Positions 16,768-25,087 of a stretch of DNA of 35,312 nt are shown one piece after another; within the stretch, counting starts at the first letter, position 1; every line of letters starts with the position of its first letter. The DNA is taken from contig JAENZA010000011.1 of the NCBI GenBank assembly GCA_016841485.1, positions 1 to 35,312 on the forward strand, given 5' to 3'. The position numbers and the translations under genes are program-made. Below the pieces are notes generated by a model, which saw nothing but the letters and a program-made list of their open reading frames with translations, did not search any database and was not told the DNA's origin. The DNA is from Methanobacteriota archaeon (lineage in GTDB: Archaea > Halobacteriota > Methanomicrobia > Methanomicrobiales > Methanomicrobiaceae).

Positions 16768-17468
16768 TGGGGGAGATGCCCATGAAGATTGACTGGAAGA
16801 AATGGCGACATGTTACCAAACTCGACCCTGACAAGGTCGTAAGCCCTGCCGAAGCAGAGGAGATTGCTACGAGCGGGACAGATGCCCTGATGCTCTCGGG
16901 GACGCTGAATGTCACAAAGGAAAACCTCGGCGAACTGATCGCCCAGGTCAGGGAATACGACCTTCCCATGGTGGTGGAACCGGCCGGACCCGAGGCGGTC
17001 ATCCAGGAGGGGATCGACGGCCTCTTCGTCCCTTCGGTCCTGAACACTCCCGAGATGATCTGGATGGTCGGCAAGCACCAGTACTGGGTCAAACACAACA
17101 CCATCGACTGGGATATGGTTGTACCGGAGGCCTACATCGTTCTCAATCCGGCATCCTCGGTAGGAAAGGTGACCCGGGCCGTCTGTGACCTGTCGAAAGA
17201 GGATGTAGCGGCGTATGCAGAGGTCGCCGACCATTACTTCCGGTTCCCGGTCACCTATATCGAGTATTCCGGCACTTACGGCGACCCGGAGATCGTGAAG
17301 GCCGTATCCGAAGTAGTCACCGAAGGTCGCCTCTTCTATGGCGGCGGTATAAGAAACGCGGAAAAAGCGGCGGAGATGGGGCAGTATGCCGACACCATCG
17401 TCGTTGGAAACGCCGTCTATGACGAAGGCGTCGATGCCCTGAAGGCAACGGTCAGGGCCGTCAAATAA
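16767..17468 (+). CDS. geranylgeranylglyceryl phosphate synthase
   Basis: Makes the first ether bond of archaeal membrane lipids by joining geranylgeranyl diphosphate to sn-glycerol-1-phosphate. The 233 residues form a TIM-barrel prenyltransferase of the PcrB/GGGPS family. Visible are HVTKLDPDK near the N-terminus, [12 protein letters not shown] (71-82), [20 protein letters not shown] (164-169) and the phosphate-binding YGGGIRN (191-197). The sequence looks like the group I enzymes known from Methanomicrobiales, haloarchaea and Archaeoglobus. Three Met codons are possible (16767, 16776, 16782). GGAGG at 16755-16759, 7 bases before the first, and the one-base overlap with topA favour 16767. 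This gene alone marks the organism as an archaeon. Confidence 0.95.
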   Translation: MGEMPMKIDWKKWRHVTKLDPDKVVSPAEAEEIATSGTDALMLSGTLNVTKENLGELIAQVREYDLPMVVEPAGPEAVIQEGIDGLFVPSVLNTPEMIWMVGKHQYWVKHNTIDWDMVVPEAYIVLNPASSVGKVTRAVCDLSKEDVAAYAEVADHYFRFPVTYIEYSGTYGDPEIVKAVSEVVTEGRLFYGGGIRNAEKAAEMGQYADTIVVGNAVYDEGVDALKATVRAVK

Positions 17469-17489
17469 CCATACCGGATCTCTTTTGTC

Positions 17490-18254
17490 ATGGCTGAGAT
17501 TGAAATCGTCCTTGTCGAACCCCTCTACGAGGGAAATATCGGATTTGCCGCCCGTGTGATGAAAAATTTTGGCTTTACCCGGCTGACGATGATCAATCCT
17601 CCCGCCTGGGGGGTTGAAGCCACTGCCCGTGCATCCCACGCCCGCGATGTTCTGGAGGGGGCACGGGTTGTGTCATCCCTCGACGAGGTGATCGCAGAGT
17701 CCAATCTCCTGGTGGCAACCACCGGTGAACTCTCCAAGACCGTCTCGCACGCCATGAGGATGCCGTACTATACCCCCGGCGAATTACGAGAGATGCTTGT
17801 TCCGGTTGAGGGGCGCGTCTCCATTCTCTTCGGCAGGGAAAACTGGGGGCTTGGTAACGATGAGGTGAGCCGGTGCGATGTGATATGCACCATTCCCACC
17901 TCCGCGGAATATCCCATCCTCAACATATCCCATGCGGTAGGGGTGGTCTGCTACGAGCTCGCCCATCTCCCGCGGGGGGAGTACCCGTTGGCTTCACGCC
18001 AGGAGATGGATGCCTTCTATGACCACATCGACCGGTTCCTCGACCAGATGGACCACTTTGAATACAAGCGGGCAAACACGATGACGATGATGCGCCGCAT
18101 ATTCGGCCGCACGATGCTGACCCGCCGCGAGGTGACCACCATGCACGGGCTGCTCAGAAGGGCCGAATGGATGATTGAACCCTGGAAACATGGCGAATAC
18201 GAAGGGCGGGAGGCAGATGACCAGACCCTGCCTTTCGACACTGAGAGCAGCTAG
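17490..18254 (+). CDS. TrmJ-like RNA 2'-O-methyltransferase (SPOUT, TrmH family group 1)
   Basis: SAM-dependent ribose methyltransferase, by homology acting on tRNA at position 32 (the archaeal TrmJ reaction is Cm32). The 254 residues show the three SPOUT motifs: NIGFAAR (16-22), ILFGRENWGLGNDE (112-125) with the Asn-Trp-Gly-Leu knot region, and LNISHAV (144-150). A C-terminal helical domain (about 165-240) like the TrmJ dimer extension follows. It lies 21 bases after the GGGP synthase gene with no ribosome binding site and probably belongs to the same transcript. Its end is followed by GTTCGAAC and a T6 tract. Family firm, exact target inferred. Confidence 0.87.
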   Translation: MAEIEIVLVEPLYEGNIGFAARVMKNFGFTRLTMINPPAWGVEATARASHARDVLEGARVVSSLDEVIAESNLLVATTGELSKTVSHAMRMPYYTPGELREMLVPVEGRVSILFGRENWGLGNDEVSRCDVICTIPTSAEYPILNISHAVGVVCYELAHLPRGEYPLASRQEMDAFYDHIDRFLDQMDHFEYKRANTMTMMRRIFGRTMLTRREVTTMHGLLRRAEWMIEPWKHGEYEGREADDQTLPFDTESS

Positions 18255-18309
18255 CTCCCCCTCGTTCGAACAACCCCGGGGACCAATCCCGGAAGAGAAA
18301 GAGAATTCC

Positions 18310-18315
18310 TTTTTT
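18310..18315 (+). terminator. T6 tract after the TrmJ-like gene
   Basis: CCTTTTTTA lies 56 bases after the stop and may end the long plus-strand transcript. The same AT-rich stretch sits 26-31 bases before the dcd ATG and could instead act as a poor TATA for dcd; the sequence does not decide. Confidence 0.35.
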
Positions 18316-18340
18316 ACCCGTGCGGACAACCTAAACCTGA

Positions 18341-18895
18341 ATGATTCTCGTTGACTGGCAGATCCAGAACCGCGTTGAACGGGGCCATATCAAGATCGAC
18401 CCCTACGACGCAAAATTCGTCCAGCCCAATTCTCTCGACATACGCCTGGGCGACCACTTTGTCTGGTATGAGGAATCGGACGATGTCATCGACCCGTATG
18501 ACCAGGAGACCGTCACATCGGGTGTTCATGAGACCCATGCGGAGTACATCGATGTGCCGCCGGGGATGTTTCTGCTTGCAGAGACGCACGAGTGCATCGG
18601 CCTCCCCGACGACATCGTGGCGACCATCGAGGGCAAATCGTCCATCGCCCGTCTCGGTATCGCCCTCCACCAGACCGGAGGATGGATTGACGCAGGATTC
18701 TGCGGGACGATTACCCTTGAGATATCGAATGCCAACCAGCGCCCGGTACGACTCTATGCGGGCATGCCCATCGGCCAGCTGGTCTTCTACACGACCGAAC
18801 GTGCCGAAAAGCCCTATGGGTCAAAAGGGGACGCGAAATATCTCAACCAGCGGCAGGCAACCCTGTCCCGGTACCACCGCAACGTACGCCAGTAA
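18341..18895 (+). CDS. dcd: dCTP deaminase (possibly bifunctional dCTP deaminase/dUTPase)
   Basis: Deaminates dCTP toward dUMP for thymidylate synthesis and helps keep dUTP low. The 184 residues form a trimeric dUTPase-like fold. [13 protein letters not shown] (28-40) is followed by GKSSIARLG (98-106) with the triphosphate-binding Ser/Arg residues, and by [11 protein letters not shown] (110-120). The catalytic Glu127 sits in TLEI, and GMPIGQLVF (141-149) follows. The H-Q-T-x-G-W-I-D-A-G-F pattern is close to the Methanocaldococcus enzyme that performs both deamination and diphosphate hydrolysis. Bifunctionality is therefore plausible but not proven by sequence. The ATG has no ribosome binding site. 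The neighbours show no functional link. Family certain. Confidence 0.92.
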   Translation: MILVDWQIQNRVERGHIKIDPYDAKFVQPNSLDIRLGDHFVWYEESDDVIDPYDQETVTSGVHETHAEYIDVPPGMFLLAETHECIGLPDDIVATIEGKSSIARLGIALHQTGGWIDAGFCGTITLEISNANQRPVRLYAGMPIGQLVFYTTERAEKPYGSKGDAKYLNQRQATLSRYHRNVRQ

Positions 18896-18949
18896 CCAGT
18901 CTGTCGTGACGGGAATCCAAACCATACCCTAATTACGAACCATCACCAA

Positions 18950-18971
18950 TTTTATAGAAGTTTATAAGGAG
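18950..18971 (+). promoter_or_regulatory. thrS TATA-like box and ribosome binding site
   Basis: TTTTATAG (18950-18957) is a good TATA-like box, followed by a second TTTATAAGG stretch. AAGGAG (18966-18971) lies 7 bases before the thrS ATG. The box is so close that either transcription starts at the ATG, making the AAGGAG non-transcribed, or a more distal box (near 18928, CCTAATTACG) is used. Confidence 0.4.
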
Positions 18972-18978
18972 CATCATC

Positions 18979-20814
18979 ATGCGACTTCTGCTCATTCATT
19001 CCGATCACATTCAATACCAGGCCCAGAAGAAGACGCCGGTTGCCGAGGAGGATATCATCCCCGAGGACGCCCTCGACGAGGCACTGACGGCATTCTGCGC
19101 TGTAGAAACGGCTGACGAAGACAATATCGAAGGTGTTGCGGTACAGACCGCCGCAGAGATTCTCGAGACCGCGGGTAAACTGGGCACGACCAATATCATG
19201 ATCTACCCCTACGCGCACCTCTCGAACGACCTGTCCTCGCCGAAGGCGGCGGTGCAGGCCCTCACCAGGATCGAGGAGCTGTGCCGTAAGCAGGAAGGAT
19301 TCACCGTCAAACGTGCTCCTTTCGGCTGGTACAAGTCATTCACCGTCTCCTGCAAGGGCCACCCCCTCTCCGAGCTTTCCCGGACGATCACCCCCGAGGA
19401 TGCCGCGGAGAAGCCCGCCAAAAAGGAGGTCACGCACACCTTTTTTGTGATGACGCCGGATGGCGAGCAGAAGAACGCCGCCGAATTTGCCAATGACACG
19501 GCACTTGGAAAGCTGGTCAAAAAGGAGATCGGCCTCGGTGTGGAGCAGGGCGGCGAACCCCTGCACTGCGACCTGATGCGCTCCAAGGAGCTGGTCGACT
19601 ACGAGCCGCTCTCCGATGTCGGCCACCACCGCTGGATGCCCCGGGGCAAGATCGTCCGTGACCTCCTCTCCGACTACGTGCTGGGACTGGTACTCGACTA
19701 CGGCGGCATGCCGGTCGAGACCCCGGTGATGTATGATCTCGGCGATGCCGCCATCAACGAACATGCAGGCAAGTTCGGTGAGCGCCAGTACCGCTTCAAG
19801 TCAGGCAACCGCAACATGATGCTCCGGTTTGCCGCCTGTTTCGGGATGTTCTCCATCATGCGCGACATGCACATCTCCCCCAACACGCTCCCGATGAAGA
19901 TGTACGAGCTCTCCACCTACTCGTTCCGTCACGAGCAGAAGGGAGAGTGCATCGGCCTCAAGCGCCTTCGCGCCTTTACGATGCCGGATATGCACACCCT
20001 CTGCCGTGACATGGACCAGACGCTCGCATGCTTTGAAGAGCAGCTCATGATGGGCTGGCAGACGGGCCGCGACCTCGAGACCGAATTTGCCGGTGTCTTC
20101 CGCTGCACGGAGGACTTCTACGCAGAGCATGAGGAATGGGTGAAGGGCATCGTCAAGAAGTCCGGCGTTCCGATGCTCATCGAAGTCCTCTCCGACCGCG
20201 TCCACTACTGGATCGCCAAGGTGGACCTTGCGGCGATCGACGGGCAGGGCAGGCCCATCGAAAACCCGACCGTGCAGATCGATGTGGAGTCGTCGCTGCG
20301 CTTCGATATCAAATACTACGACGGCGAAGGCGGCGCAGTCTTCCCCCCCATACTCCACTGCTCACCGACCGGCTCTATCGAGCGGGTGATCTGTGCCCTC
20401 CTGGAGAAGACCGCCACGATGAATGTCCCGATGCTCCCGGTCTGGCTCGCCCCGACCCAGGTCCGTCTCCTGCCGGTGGCAGATCGCCACCAGGAATATG
20501 CAGAGCATGTCTGTGCCACGCTGAACGCCGCAGGCGTCCGCTGTGACTGGGACGACCGCGAGGAGTCTGTCGGCAAGAAGGTCCGCGAGGCAGGGATGGA
20601 CTGGGTCCCGTACGTCGCGGTCATCGGCGATGCGGAAGTCGAGTCCGGGGAACTGACCGTCACCGTCCGGGCACTCTCCGAACCGAAAAAACCCTTCAAG
20701 AAGAACCTGACCACCGTCAACCTCATCGAGACCGTCAGAGAAGAGATTGCCGGGATGCCCTACCGGAAGATCTACACCCCGACACGGCTTTCGATGAAGC
20801 CGCGGTATATCTGA
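18979..20814 (+). CDS. thrS: threonyl-tRNA synthetase (archaeal type)
   Basis: Charges tRNA(Thr) and removes mis-added serine. The 611 residues start with the archaeal editing domain related to D-aminoacyl-tRNA deacylase (about 1-140; [14 protein letters not shown] is diagnostic), not the bacterial TGS/N2 domains. The class II core follows, with the zinc ligands Cys287 (FAACFGMF), His318 in motif 2 ([10 protein letters not shown]) and His460 before motif 3 ([12 protein letters not shown]). The anticodon-binding domain begins near 485 ([16 protein letters not shown]). AAGGAG lies 7 bases before the ATG. A T8 tract follows the stop closely, and the gene is probably transcribed alone. All class-defining residues are present, so the call is firm. 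Confidence 0.97.
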   Translation: MRLLLIHSDHIQYQAQKKTPVAEEDIIPEDALDEALTAFCAVETADEDNIEGVAVQTAAEILETAGKLGTTNIMIYPYAHLSNDLSSPKAAVQALTRIEELCRKQEGFTVKRAPFGWYKSFTVSCKGHPLSELSRTITPEDAAEKPAKKEVTHTFFVMTPDGEQKNAAEFANDTALGKLVKKEIGLGVEQGGEPLHCDLMRSKELVDYEPLSDVGHHRWMPRGKIVRDLLSDYVLGLVLDYGGMPVETPVMYDLGDAAINEHAGKFGERQYRFKSGNRNMMLRFAACFGMFSIMRDMHISPNTLPMKMYELSTYSFRHEQKGECIGLKRLRAFTMPDMHTLCRDMDQTLACFEEQLMMGWQTGRDLETEFAGVFRCTEDFYAEHEEWVKGIVKKSGVPMLIEVLSDRVHYWIAKVDLAAIDGQGRPIENPTVQIDVESSLRFDIKYYDGEGGAVFPPILHCSPTGSIERVICALLEKTATMNVPMLPVWLAPTQVRLLPVADRHQEYAEHVCATLNAAGVRCDWDDREESVGKKVREAGMDWVPYVAVIGDAEVESGELTVTVRALSEPKKPFKKNLTTVNLIETVREEIAGMPYRKIYTPTRLSMKPRYI

Positions 20815-20828
20815 AGACATCGCATTTC

Positions 20829-20836
20829 TTTTTTTT
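20829..20836 (+). terminator. T8 tract after thrS
   Basis: T8 lies 14 bases after the thrS stop, a typical archaeal T-tract terminator. The remaining spacer to 21010 is AT-rich with no gene seen. Confidence 0.55.
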
Positions 20837-21010
20837 CAAACCATCCGACAATCAATATTTGTAATCCGGGGAAATCGCTTAGATACGGTCGCTGTTCCTC
20901 CGGGAACAATTCATTCAGACCTATTTTTCCGGCGAAATGAAATATAAAAAATAGCAGAGGCCTTCTTTTTCGGACAGCAGGCAAACCTCCGAAAACGGAG
21001 GTCAAACCCT

Positions 21011-21871
21011 TCACTCCGCTGATAATTCCCCAGTCAGATTGCCGCGGCCCATGCCAATCGTCCGGTCCGTCACGCTGCCTCCTTCGACCACCACAACAAT
21101 CGTCACCATGTCCCGCACATTCTCCGGGTCTTTCAGGGACGGCATCTCGTGCCGGAAGGTATGAACATGGGGGGCGCCTTCGTTTCCGGTATTCCACCAG
21201 GATTCATTCCCCACCGTTGGCGGAGGTAAATCCTGCAAGACAACACCATCGTAAAAGGTGCCATTGAAAAAGAAATCAGCAGAGTATCCATCAAGGGAGG
21301 GGGACGCCGCGATCTCCTCTTCGATGAGGCGGGTGAGGGCCTCCGCCGCATCGGCCTTCGCGAGATTATATGATGTGATGGGGTAGGGTTCCTTCGTCAG
21401 GGTGGCGGATTCTCCATCAGTCGCCCCTCCGGTATCGGAGTCGGCAAGACCCATGCTAATCGTCCGGTCCGTCACCACGCTCCCTTCGATAACGATGGTG
21501 ATCGTCACCTTATCCATCACATTCTCCGGGTCCTTCAGTGACGGCATCTCATGCGTGAATGTGAAGACATAGTACACATCCTCTGTTCCAAGATACTTCC
21601 CGCCACCATACACCATGGTCAAAGGGGTACCATCGTAAAAGAAATCGGCAGAATATCCATCAAGAGAGGGGGAAGCGGCAATCTCCTCCTCGATGAGCTT
21701 GGTTAAGGCCTCCTCCGCATCTGCCTTCGCCACCTCGTAGGAAGCCTCAATACCCGGGTCCGTCGTCACGGTGCCGTCGCCGCCCTCATCTCCCAGGCAT
21801 CCCGCACCGAATACGGCGAGTCCCGGTATCACGAGACAGAGGAAAAGAAGGAACAATCGATCCTTCATCAT
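21011..21871 (-). CDS. secreted lipoprotein with two copies of one domain
   Basis: Unrecognised 286-residue exported protein. Residues 1-24 are a lipoprotein signal (MMKDRLFLLFLCL, then VFGAGC with Cys25 as the predicted lipidation site), so it should be anchored outside the membrane. The mature part is an internal duplication: residues 45-141 and 168-275 share AKADA-EALT-LIEEEIAASP, SLDGYSADFF, HEMPSLKDPENV and the VTDRTI-MG ending. They are joined by a Gly/Thr/Ser/Asp linker. Each copy would be a small alpha/beta domain. No enzyme motif is visible. It starts 4 bases after the stop of the isochorismatase-type gene, so the two are probably co-transcribed. Function unknown; a substrate-binding or envelope role is only a guess. 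Confidence 0.8.
   Translation of the reverse strand: MMKDRLFLLFLCLVIPGLAVFGAGCLGDEGGDGTVTTDPGIEASYEVAKADAEEALTKLIEEEIAASPSLDGYSADFFYDGTPLTMVYGGGKYLGTEDVYYVFTFTHEMPSLKDPENVMDKVTITIVIEGSVVTDRTISMGLADSDTGGATDGESATLTKEPYPITSYNLAKADAAEALTRLIEEEIAASPSLDGYSADFFFNGTFYDGVVLQDLPPPTVGNESWWNTGNEGAPHVHTFRHEMPSLKDPENVRDMVTIVVVVEGGSVTDRTIGMGRGNLTGELSAE
21047..21370 (-). repeat. lipoprotein domain copy 2
   Basis: Codes for residues 168-275. The nucleotides for EALT-LIEEEIAASPSLDGYSADFF and HEMPSLKDPEN closely match copy 1, which suggests a fairly recent tandem duplication rather than old divergence. This copy has an extra insertion (FYDGVVLQDLPPPTVGNESW) between the two shared blocks. Confidence 0.75.
21449..21739 (-). 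repeat. lipoprotein domain copy 1
   Basis: Codes for residues 45-141, the first copy of the duplicated domain. It differs from copy 2 mainly in the segment between ADFF and HEMPSLKDPEN, here containing TMVYGGGKYLGTEDVYYVF. Confidence 0.75.
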
Positions 21872-21875
21872 TTTC

Positions 21876-22430
21876 TCAGATCCCGCTCAGCCGGTACAGG
21901 ATGGTCGCGGTGTCCGAGACCTCGCCGTAGACCTCCATGGCCGCGAGAAACGCCGCCTGCACCATCCTTGCAGGCACCTGCGTCCCTCTGAATTCAAGGT
22001 CGCAGGTGGCACACGCATCCGCGACCACCGTGCAGTCGTACCCCAGGTCCCGGGCGGCCCGGGTGGTGGCATCGACGCACATATGGGTCATCGCACCGCA
22101 AATCACGAGGTTTTCGATGCCCGTCCATGCAAGTTCCTCGCTGAGTTTTGTATTGTGGAAACTGTTCGGGAAGTGTTTTTCGATGACGATCTCCTCGGGG
22201 TACGGCATCACAAGGGGATGGATCTCCGCTCCGATCGTCCCGGGAATAAAGAATCCGGCATCAGGATTGGTGGAAAGATGCTGAACGTGGATGACCGGGA
22301 GACCTTCCTCCCGAAATGCGCTCAGAAGTGATGAGGCACGTGTAGCCGCTTCTTTCATCCCCACCAGCTCCATCAACCCCCCGGAGAAATAATCGTTCTG
22401 GATATCTATGAGAAGAAGTCCTGCACTCAT
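21876..22430 (-). CDS. isochorismatase-family cysteine hydrolase
   Basis: Cytoplasmic alpha/beta hydrolase of the isochorismatase/nicotinamidase superfamily. The 184 residues hold the full catalytic triad: Asp9 in LLIDIQNDYF, Lys85 in EKHFPNSF and Cys118 in AMTHMCVD. The cis-peptide region is ICGAMTH. Nicotinamidases carry extra metal-binding histidines that I do not see clearly here, so the substrate (an amide or N-carbamoyl compound) cannot be named. A TATA-like box 26 bases before the ATG, with no ribosome binding site, suggests a leaderless transcript that continues into the lipoprotein gene. The family is firm, the substrate open. Confidence 0.88.
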   Translation of the reverse strand: MSAGLLLIDIQNDYFSGGLMELVGMKEAATRASSLLSAFREEGLPVIHVQHLSTNPDAGFFIPGTIGAEIHPLVMPYPEEIVIEKHFPNSFHNTKLSEELAWTGIENLVICGAMTHMCVDATTRAARDLGYDCTVVADACATCDLEFRGTQVPARMVQAAFLAAMEVYGEVSDTATILYRLSGI

Positions 22431-22453
22431 AGTTTAGTGATTGGGTGTAGGGG

Positions 22454-22461
22454 TATATTGA
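22454..22461 (-). promoter_or_regulatory. TATA-like box for the isochorismatase-type gene
   Basis: On the minus strand it reads CAATATAC, centred 26-27 bases before the ATG at 22430. That is the expected spacing for a leaderless mRNA. It separates this gene from the histidine kinase upstream. Confidence 0.5.
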
Positions 22462-22538
22462 GATTGTGAAGGCATCTGCCCCGGTATCGCAGCGCGATGA
22501 TCCGTCCAAAAGCGGTTGCAACCGGCATCAGAGGCAGG

Positions 22539-23948
22539 TCAACGCCAGCCGTCTTCCGGGACGATGAGCTCGAAACGGGCTCCCCCGCCGGGCGACCCCG
22601 TCTCCCGGATGGTAATACCGGTGATGTCGAGGACCTCACGGATAAGGAAGAGCCCAAAGCCGGTGTTGCTTCCCACCCCCTTCTCAAAGACCCGTTCCTT
22701 GTCTACCGCGGCGACACCGTCTCCGTCATCTTCATAGGTTATTCTGAGGGTCCCGTCCCCTACCTGCTCTGCCCGGACCGTGATGCAGGACAGATAGTCC
22801 CCCCCGTGCCGAAACGAGTTGTCAACGAGGTTGAGAGCGACACGGGCAAGCATCGGGTCCGCATAGATGGCCACATCGGCACCGGCGGCATCGATCGGCA
22901 CCCCGGGGCGGTCAAGCGGCGCACGCTGTGCTGCGGCATCGAATGCCGACCGGACATTTATCCACAGGGGTTTGTGGACCCCGATATCTTCATAATCCTT
23001 CATGAACGCGACCTGCTGCCGGATGGTCTCGGCAGCCCGCCCGATTGCGGAGATGGCGCCGCTGCAGACGGGATCGTCCTTCCCGCAGCCGGCGTCCTCC
23101 ATAATATCGACCGAGGAGAGAATGACCGCCAGCTGGTTGTGCACATCATGCCGGGTCAGCCCCGACAGAAGCGCAAGCTTCCGGTTCGCCTTGACGAGCG
23201 ATGTCTGGGCCATGGTACGGGACGAGATGTCGATGACGGAGATGACCGCCTCGTTGCTTGCAGGGTACATCGTAAAGGTCACGAGTACATCGATCTCATC
23301 GCCGTCCTTTGTTCGTCCTCTCGTCTCGAAGATCGACGGATGGGTGCCGGCACCCTGGGTCAGTGCACGCGAGATCATGGCCCGCCCCTCATTGCAGAAG
23401 AAGGCATCCACGCTCAGTAACCCGACAACCTCCTTTGCCCCGTACCCGAAGAGGGCCTCAAATTCCTTGTTGACCACCCGGACAGAGCGATCAGGGCCGG
23501 TGATGATGAGTGCCGTCCCCGTCGAATCAGAGATCTCCTGGACACGCTGGTGTTCACGATGAATGAGGACCGACACAATCGCCATCAGGCCACATATTGC
23601 CAGGTAGGTAATGAACAGCAGGACAAATACCGTAGTCCGGAAGAGGGGATCAAACATGGTATAGAAGAGAAACTCCAGGGCCAGGATGACGACACCGATA
23701 CCCGTGGCAACAAAAAATCCCTTCTCGCGGTAGTACCATGTCAGAAGAAGCCCCGGCAGATACACCAGGCTTACAAACATGAGTGGCAGTATCCCTGCGG
23801 CAAGGAGCCCGATCACACCGAAGGAAAGCGCCGTTGTTGCAAGGATGAGGAGGTTAACGAGATGCAGAATTCGTTCCTCCTGCACGGGATGTGCACTGCT
23901 CATGGAATACCGTTGATCGGGATGGAGTATCCCCCTTTCGGATGGCAT
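22539..23948 (-). CDS. membrane-bound PAS sensor histidine kinase (orphan)
   Basis: A 469-residue sensor kinase. Residues about 28-130 hold four predicted membrane helices, including LVNLLILATTALSFGVIGLL and VFVLLFITYLAICGLMAIVSV. Residues 138-245 form a PAS domain (SDSTGTALIITGPDRSVRVV; sensing ligand unknown). His267 in LTRHDVHNQLAVI is the phosphoacceptor of the type common in methanogen kinases. The ATPase domain has the N-box LNLVDNSFRHGG (372-383), EDDGDG (406-411) and GFGLFLI (430-436). No response regulator lies in the window. It starts 9 bases after a small unrecognised gene, suggesting co-transcription. The first Met (23948) is used; Met16 at 23903 is an alternative, as neither has a ribosome binding site. 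Confidence 0.88.
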   Translation of the reverse strand: MPSERGILHPDQRYSMSSAHPVQEERILHLVNLLILATTALSFGVIGLLAAGILPLMFVSLVYLPGLLLTWYYREKGFFVATGIGVVILALEFLFYTMFDPLFRTTVFVLLFITYLAICGLMAIVSVLIHREHQRVQEISDSTGTALIITGPDRSVRVVNKEFEALFGYGAKEVVGLLSVDAFFCNEGRAMISRALTQGAGTHPSIFETRGRTKDGDEIDVLVTFTMYPASNEAVISVIDISSRTMAQTSLVKANRKLALLSGLTRHDVHNQLAVILSSVDIMEDAGCGKDDPVCSGAISAIGRAAETIRQQVAFMKDYEDIGVHKPLWINVRSAFDAAAQRAPLDRPGVPIDAAGADVAIYADPMLARVALNLVDNSFRHGGDYLSCITVRAEQVGDGTLRITYEDDGDGVAAVDKERVFEKGVGSNTGFGLFLIREVLDITGITIRETGSPGGGARFELIVPEDGWR

Positions 23949-23957
23949 GCGGGCAGG

Positions 23958-24488
23958 TCAGGAGAAGGAACCGCTGCAGATTGCATCGAGTGTCATCTGC
24001 CGGTCACAGACCATCCGCCCGTTTTTCCATTCGCAGTCCTGTTCGATGTACATGTACTTTCCTGCGGCAGGCCACATCTCATGCAACAATGCCTCTCCCG
24101 GCCGCCCCATCAGAACGATCCGGTTTGCCGCAGTCCATGCGTGTTCCCTGAGCATCACGGCAACCCGGCGTGCAGCATCATCGTCCCCGCCATAGATCTC
24201 CGGGTCGTGAATGACAACGATAAGAGGGGTCGTAAACCCGGCCGCAAGGGAGATGATCTGGGAGGGTGCCGTCGCCCTGAGGACCTGCACCCCCGGATGA
24301 CGGTGCGCGATATCCGCAAAGACGCGATCGCGCGGCTGGCCCGAACCCGCCACCACCACCGCCTGCCCCCCGACCCGGAGAAGGAGCGCCTCGAGCGTCT
24401 CCTCCAGCAGGGGACGGGGTGCCGTAATCATCGTGAACAGACCACGCTCGACATACTCGGCCGGCCTGAATGCAACGTCCTGTGCCAT
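23958..24488 (-). CDS. unrecognised 176-residue protein upstream of the histidine kinase
   Basis: I do not recognise this protein. It looks like one alpha/beta domain: QAVVVAGSGQPRDRVFADI resembles the first strand and helix of a Rossmann or RecA-type fold but lacks a Walker A lysine. TPLIVVIHDPEIYGG resembles a Walker B-like strand ending in Asp. The C-terminal part has MYIEQDCEWKNGRMVC with two cysteines. The frame is open to 24650, but the upstream part is low in coding character. The ATG at 24488 has a CATATCC box about 28 bases before it, fitting a leaderless start. The stop is 9 bases before the kinase gene. It may be an accessory signalling protein, possibly a degenerate KaiC-like ATPase; this is inference. 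Confidence 0.6.
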   Translation of the reverse strand: MAQDVAFRPAEYVERGLFTMITAPRPLLEETLEALLLRVGGQAVVVAGSGQPRDRVFADIAHRHPGVQVLRATAPSQIISLAAGFTTPLIVVIHDPEIYGGDDDAARRVAVMLREHAWTAANRIVLMGRPGEALLHEMWPAAGKYMYIEQDCEWKNGRMVCDRQMTLDAICSGSFS

Positions 24489-24600
24489 ACACGATCGGTA
24501 GCCGCTGCAGGGATATGAGGAGATGGGGACGGGCGGTGAAAGTATCGCCGTTCTTCTCCCACAGAGGTAACAGATGCCAGGAAATGGACGAAGTAACAGA

Positions 24601-24639
24601 TTGTAACTGCCTGACCGCAGGCGAGTTACAATGTGTAAC
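24601..24639. repeat. overlapping TGTAAC/GTTACA inverted repeats (operator-like)
   Basis: Two dyads share a half-site. TTGTAACTGCCTG (24601-24613) and its near-complement ending GTTACAA (24618-24631) form a stem with a 4-base loop and one bulged base. GTTACA (24625-24630), a 3-base spacer and TGTAAC (24634-24639) form a second, perfect dyad. Further single GTAAC copies lie at 24566-24570 and 24593-24597. The cluster sits in the 217-base divergent spacer 24489-24705 between the unrecognised gene and a small membrane protein. Nothing else is seen there. Regulator binding is inferred. Confidence 0.6.
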
Positions 24640-24705
24640 TTGCCACACAACAGGATATTTCATCGAAAAGAAGGTTTCATTGCCCCCCATTCCCACATCT
24701 TGTTG

Positions 24706-24972
24706 ATGAACGGCAGGACGCTCACCCGCATCGTCATTGCGGCCGCTGCCATCGGCATAGGGATGGGACTTCTCCTCCAGCTGGTTCTCTCCTTTCCCGC
24801 TTCCGGACGGATCGTCATACCGGCAGCGGTGATCCTCGCCGTGCTTGCGGCGGCATCCCAATGGGACTGGGTAAAGGACGAGGTCTGCTCCTCAGAAAAC
24901 TCTCCCACGGCACCTCCCTCCATGAGCAGTGAGAAAAGCTCCGGAGATCAGGACGGGAAAAACAAATCATGA
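24706..24972 (+). CDS. small membrane protein, two helices (hypothetical)
   Basis: An 88-residue protein with two adjacent membrane helices: TRIVIAAAAIGIGMGLLLQLVL (about 7-28) and IVIPAAVILAVLAAASQW (about 36-53). A hydrophilic, Ser/Pro/Glu/Lys-rich tail without conserved motifs follows. The frame is open to 24631, but the ATG at 24706 begins exactly before the first helix; no ribosome binding site is present. It reads away from the unrecognised gene and kinase across the TGTAAC operator-like cluster, and could be regulated with them. I cannot assign a function. Coding status is likely but not certain because of its small size. Confidence 0.55.
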   Translation: MNGRTLTRIVIAAAAIGIGMGLLLQLVLSFPASGRIVIPAAVILAVLAAASQWDWVKDEVCSSENSPTAPPSMSSEKSSGDQDGKNKS

Positions 24973-25078
24973 TCTCATCATATCCGCCTCTTCCTGGCAC
25001 CACGTTGTAGAGAGAGAACCATCCGGAAGGGCAGATGGGCTCCTTCCGGTCATATGAAACGGCCTTCCCCGGCCAGGT

Positions 25079-25085
25079 AAAAAAA
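25079..25085 (-). terminator. T7 tract after the nifB-like gene
   Basis: On the minus strand T7 begins two bases after the TAA stop at 25088, a strong archaeal T-tract. The convergent spacer 24973-25087 otherwise shows a short GGCC/GGCC pair near 25062 and no gene. Confidence 0.55.
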
Positions 25086-25087
25086 GA

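Noticed and set aside
18264-18271. GTTCGAAC, resembling the T-loop of a tRNA
   Set aside because: No acceptor, D-arm or anticodon-arm pairing fits around it; the 86-base spacer is too short and unstructured for a tRNA.
21876-24488. Reading kinase, hydrolase and lipoprotein genes as a single operon
   Set aside because: A 108-base spacer with a well-placed TATA-like box precedes the hydrolase, so it probably has its own promoter.
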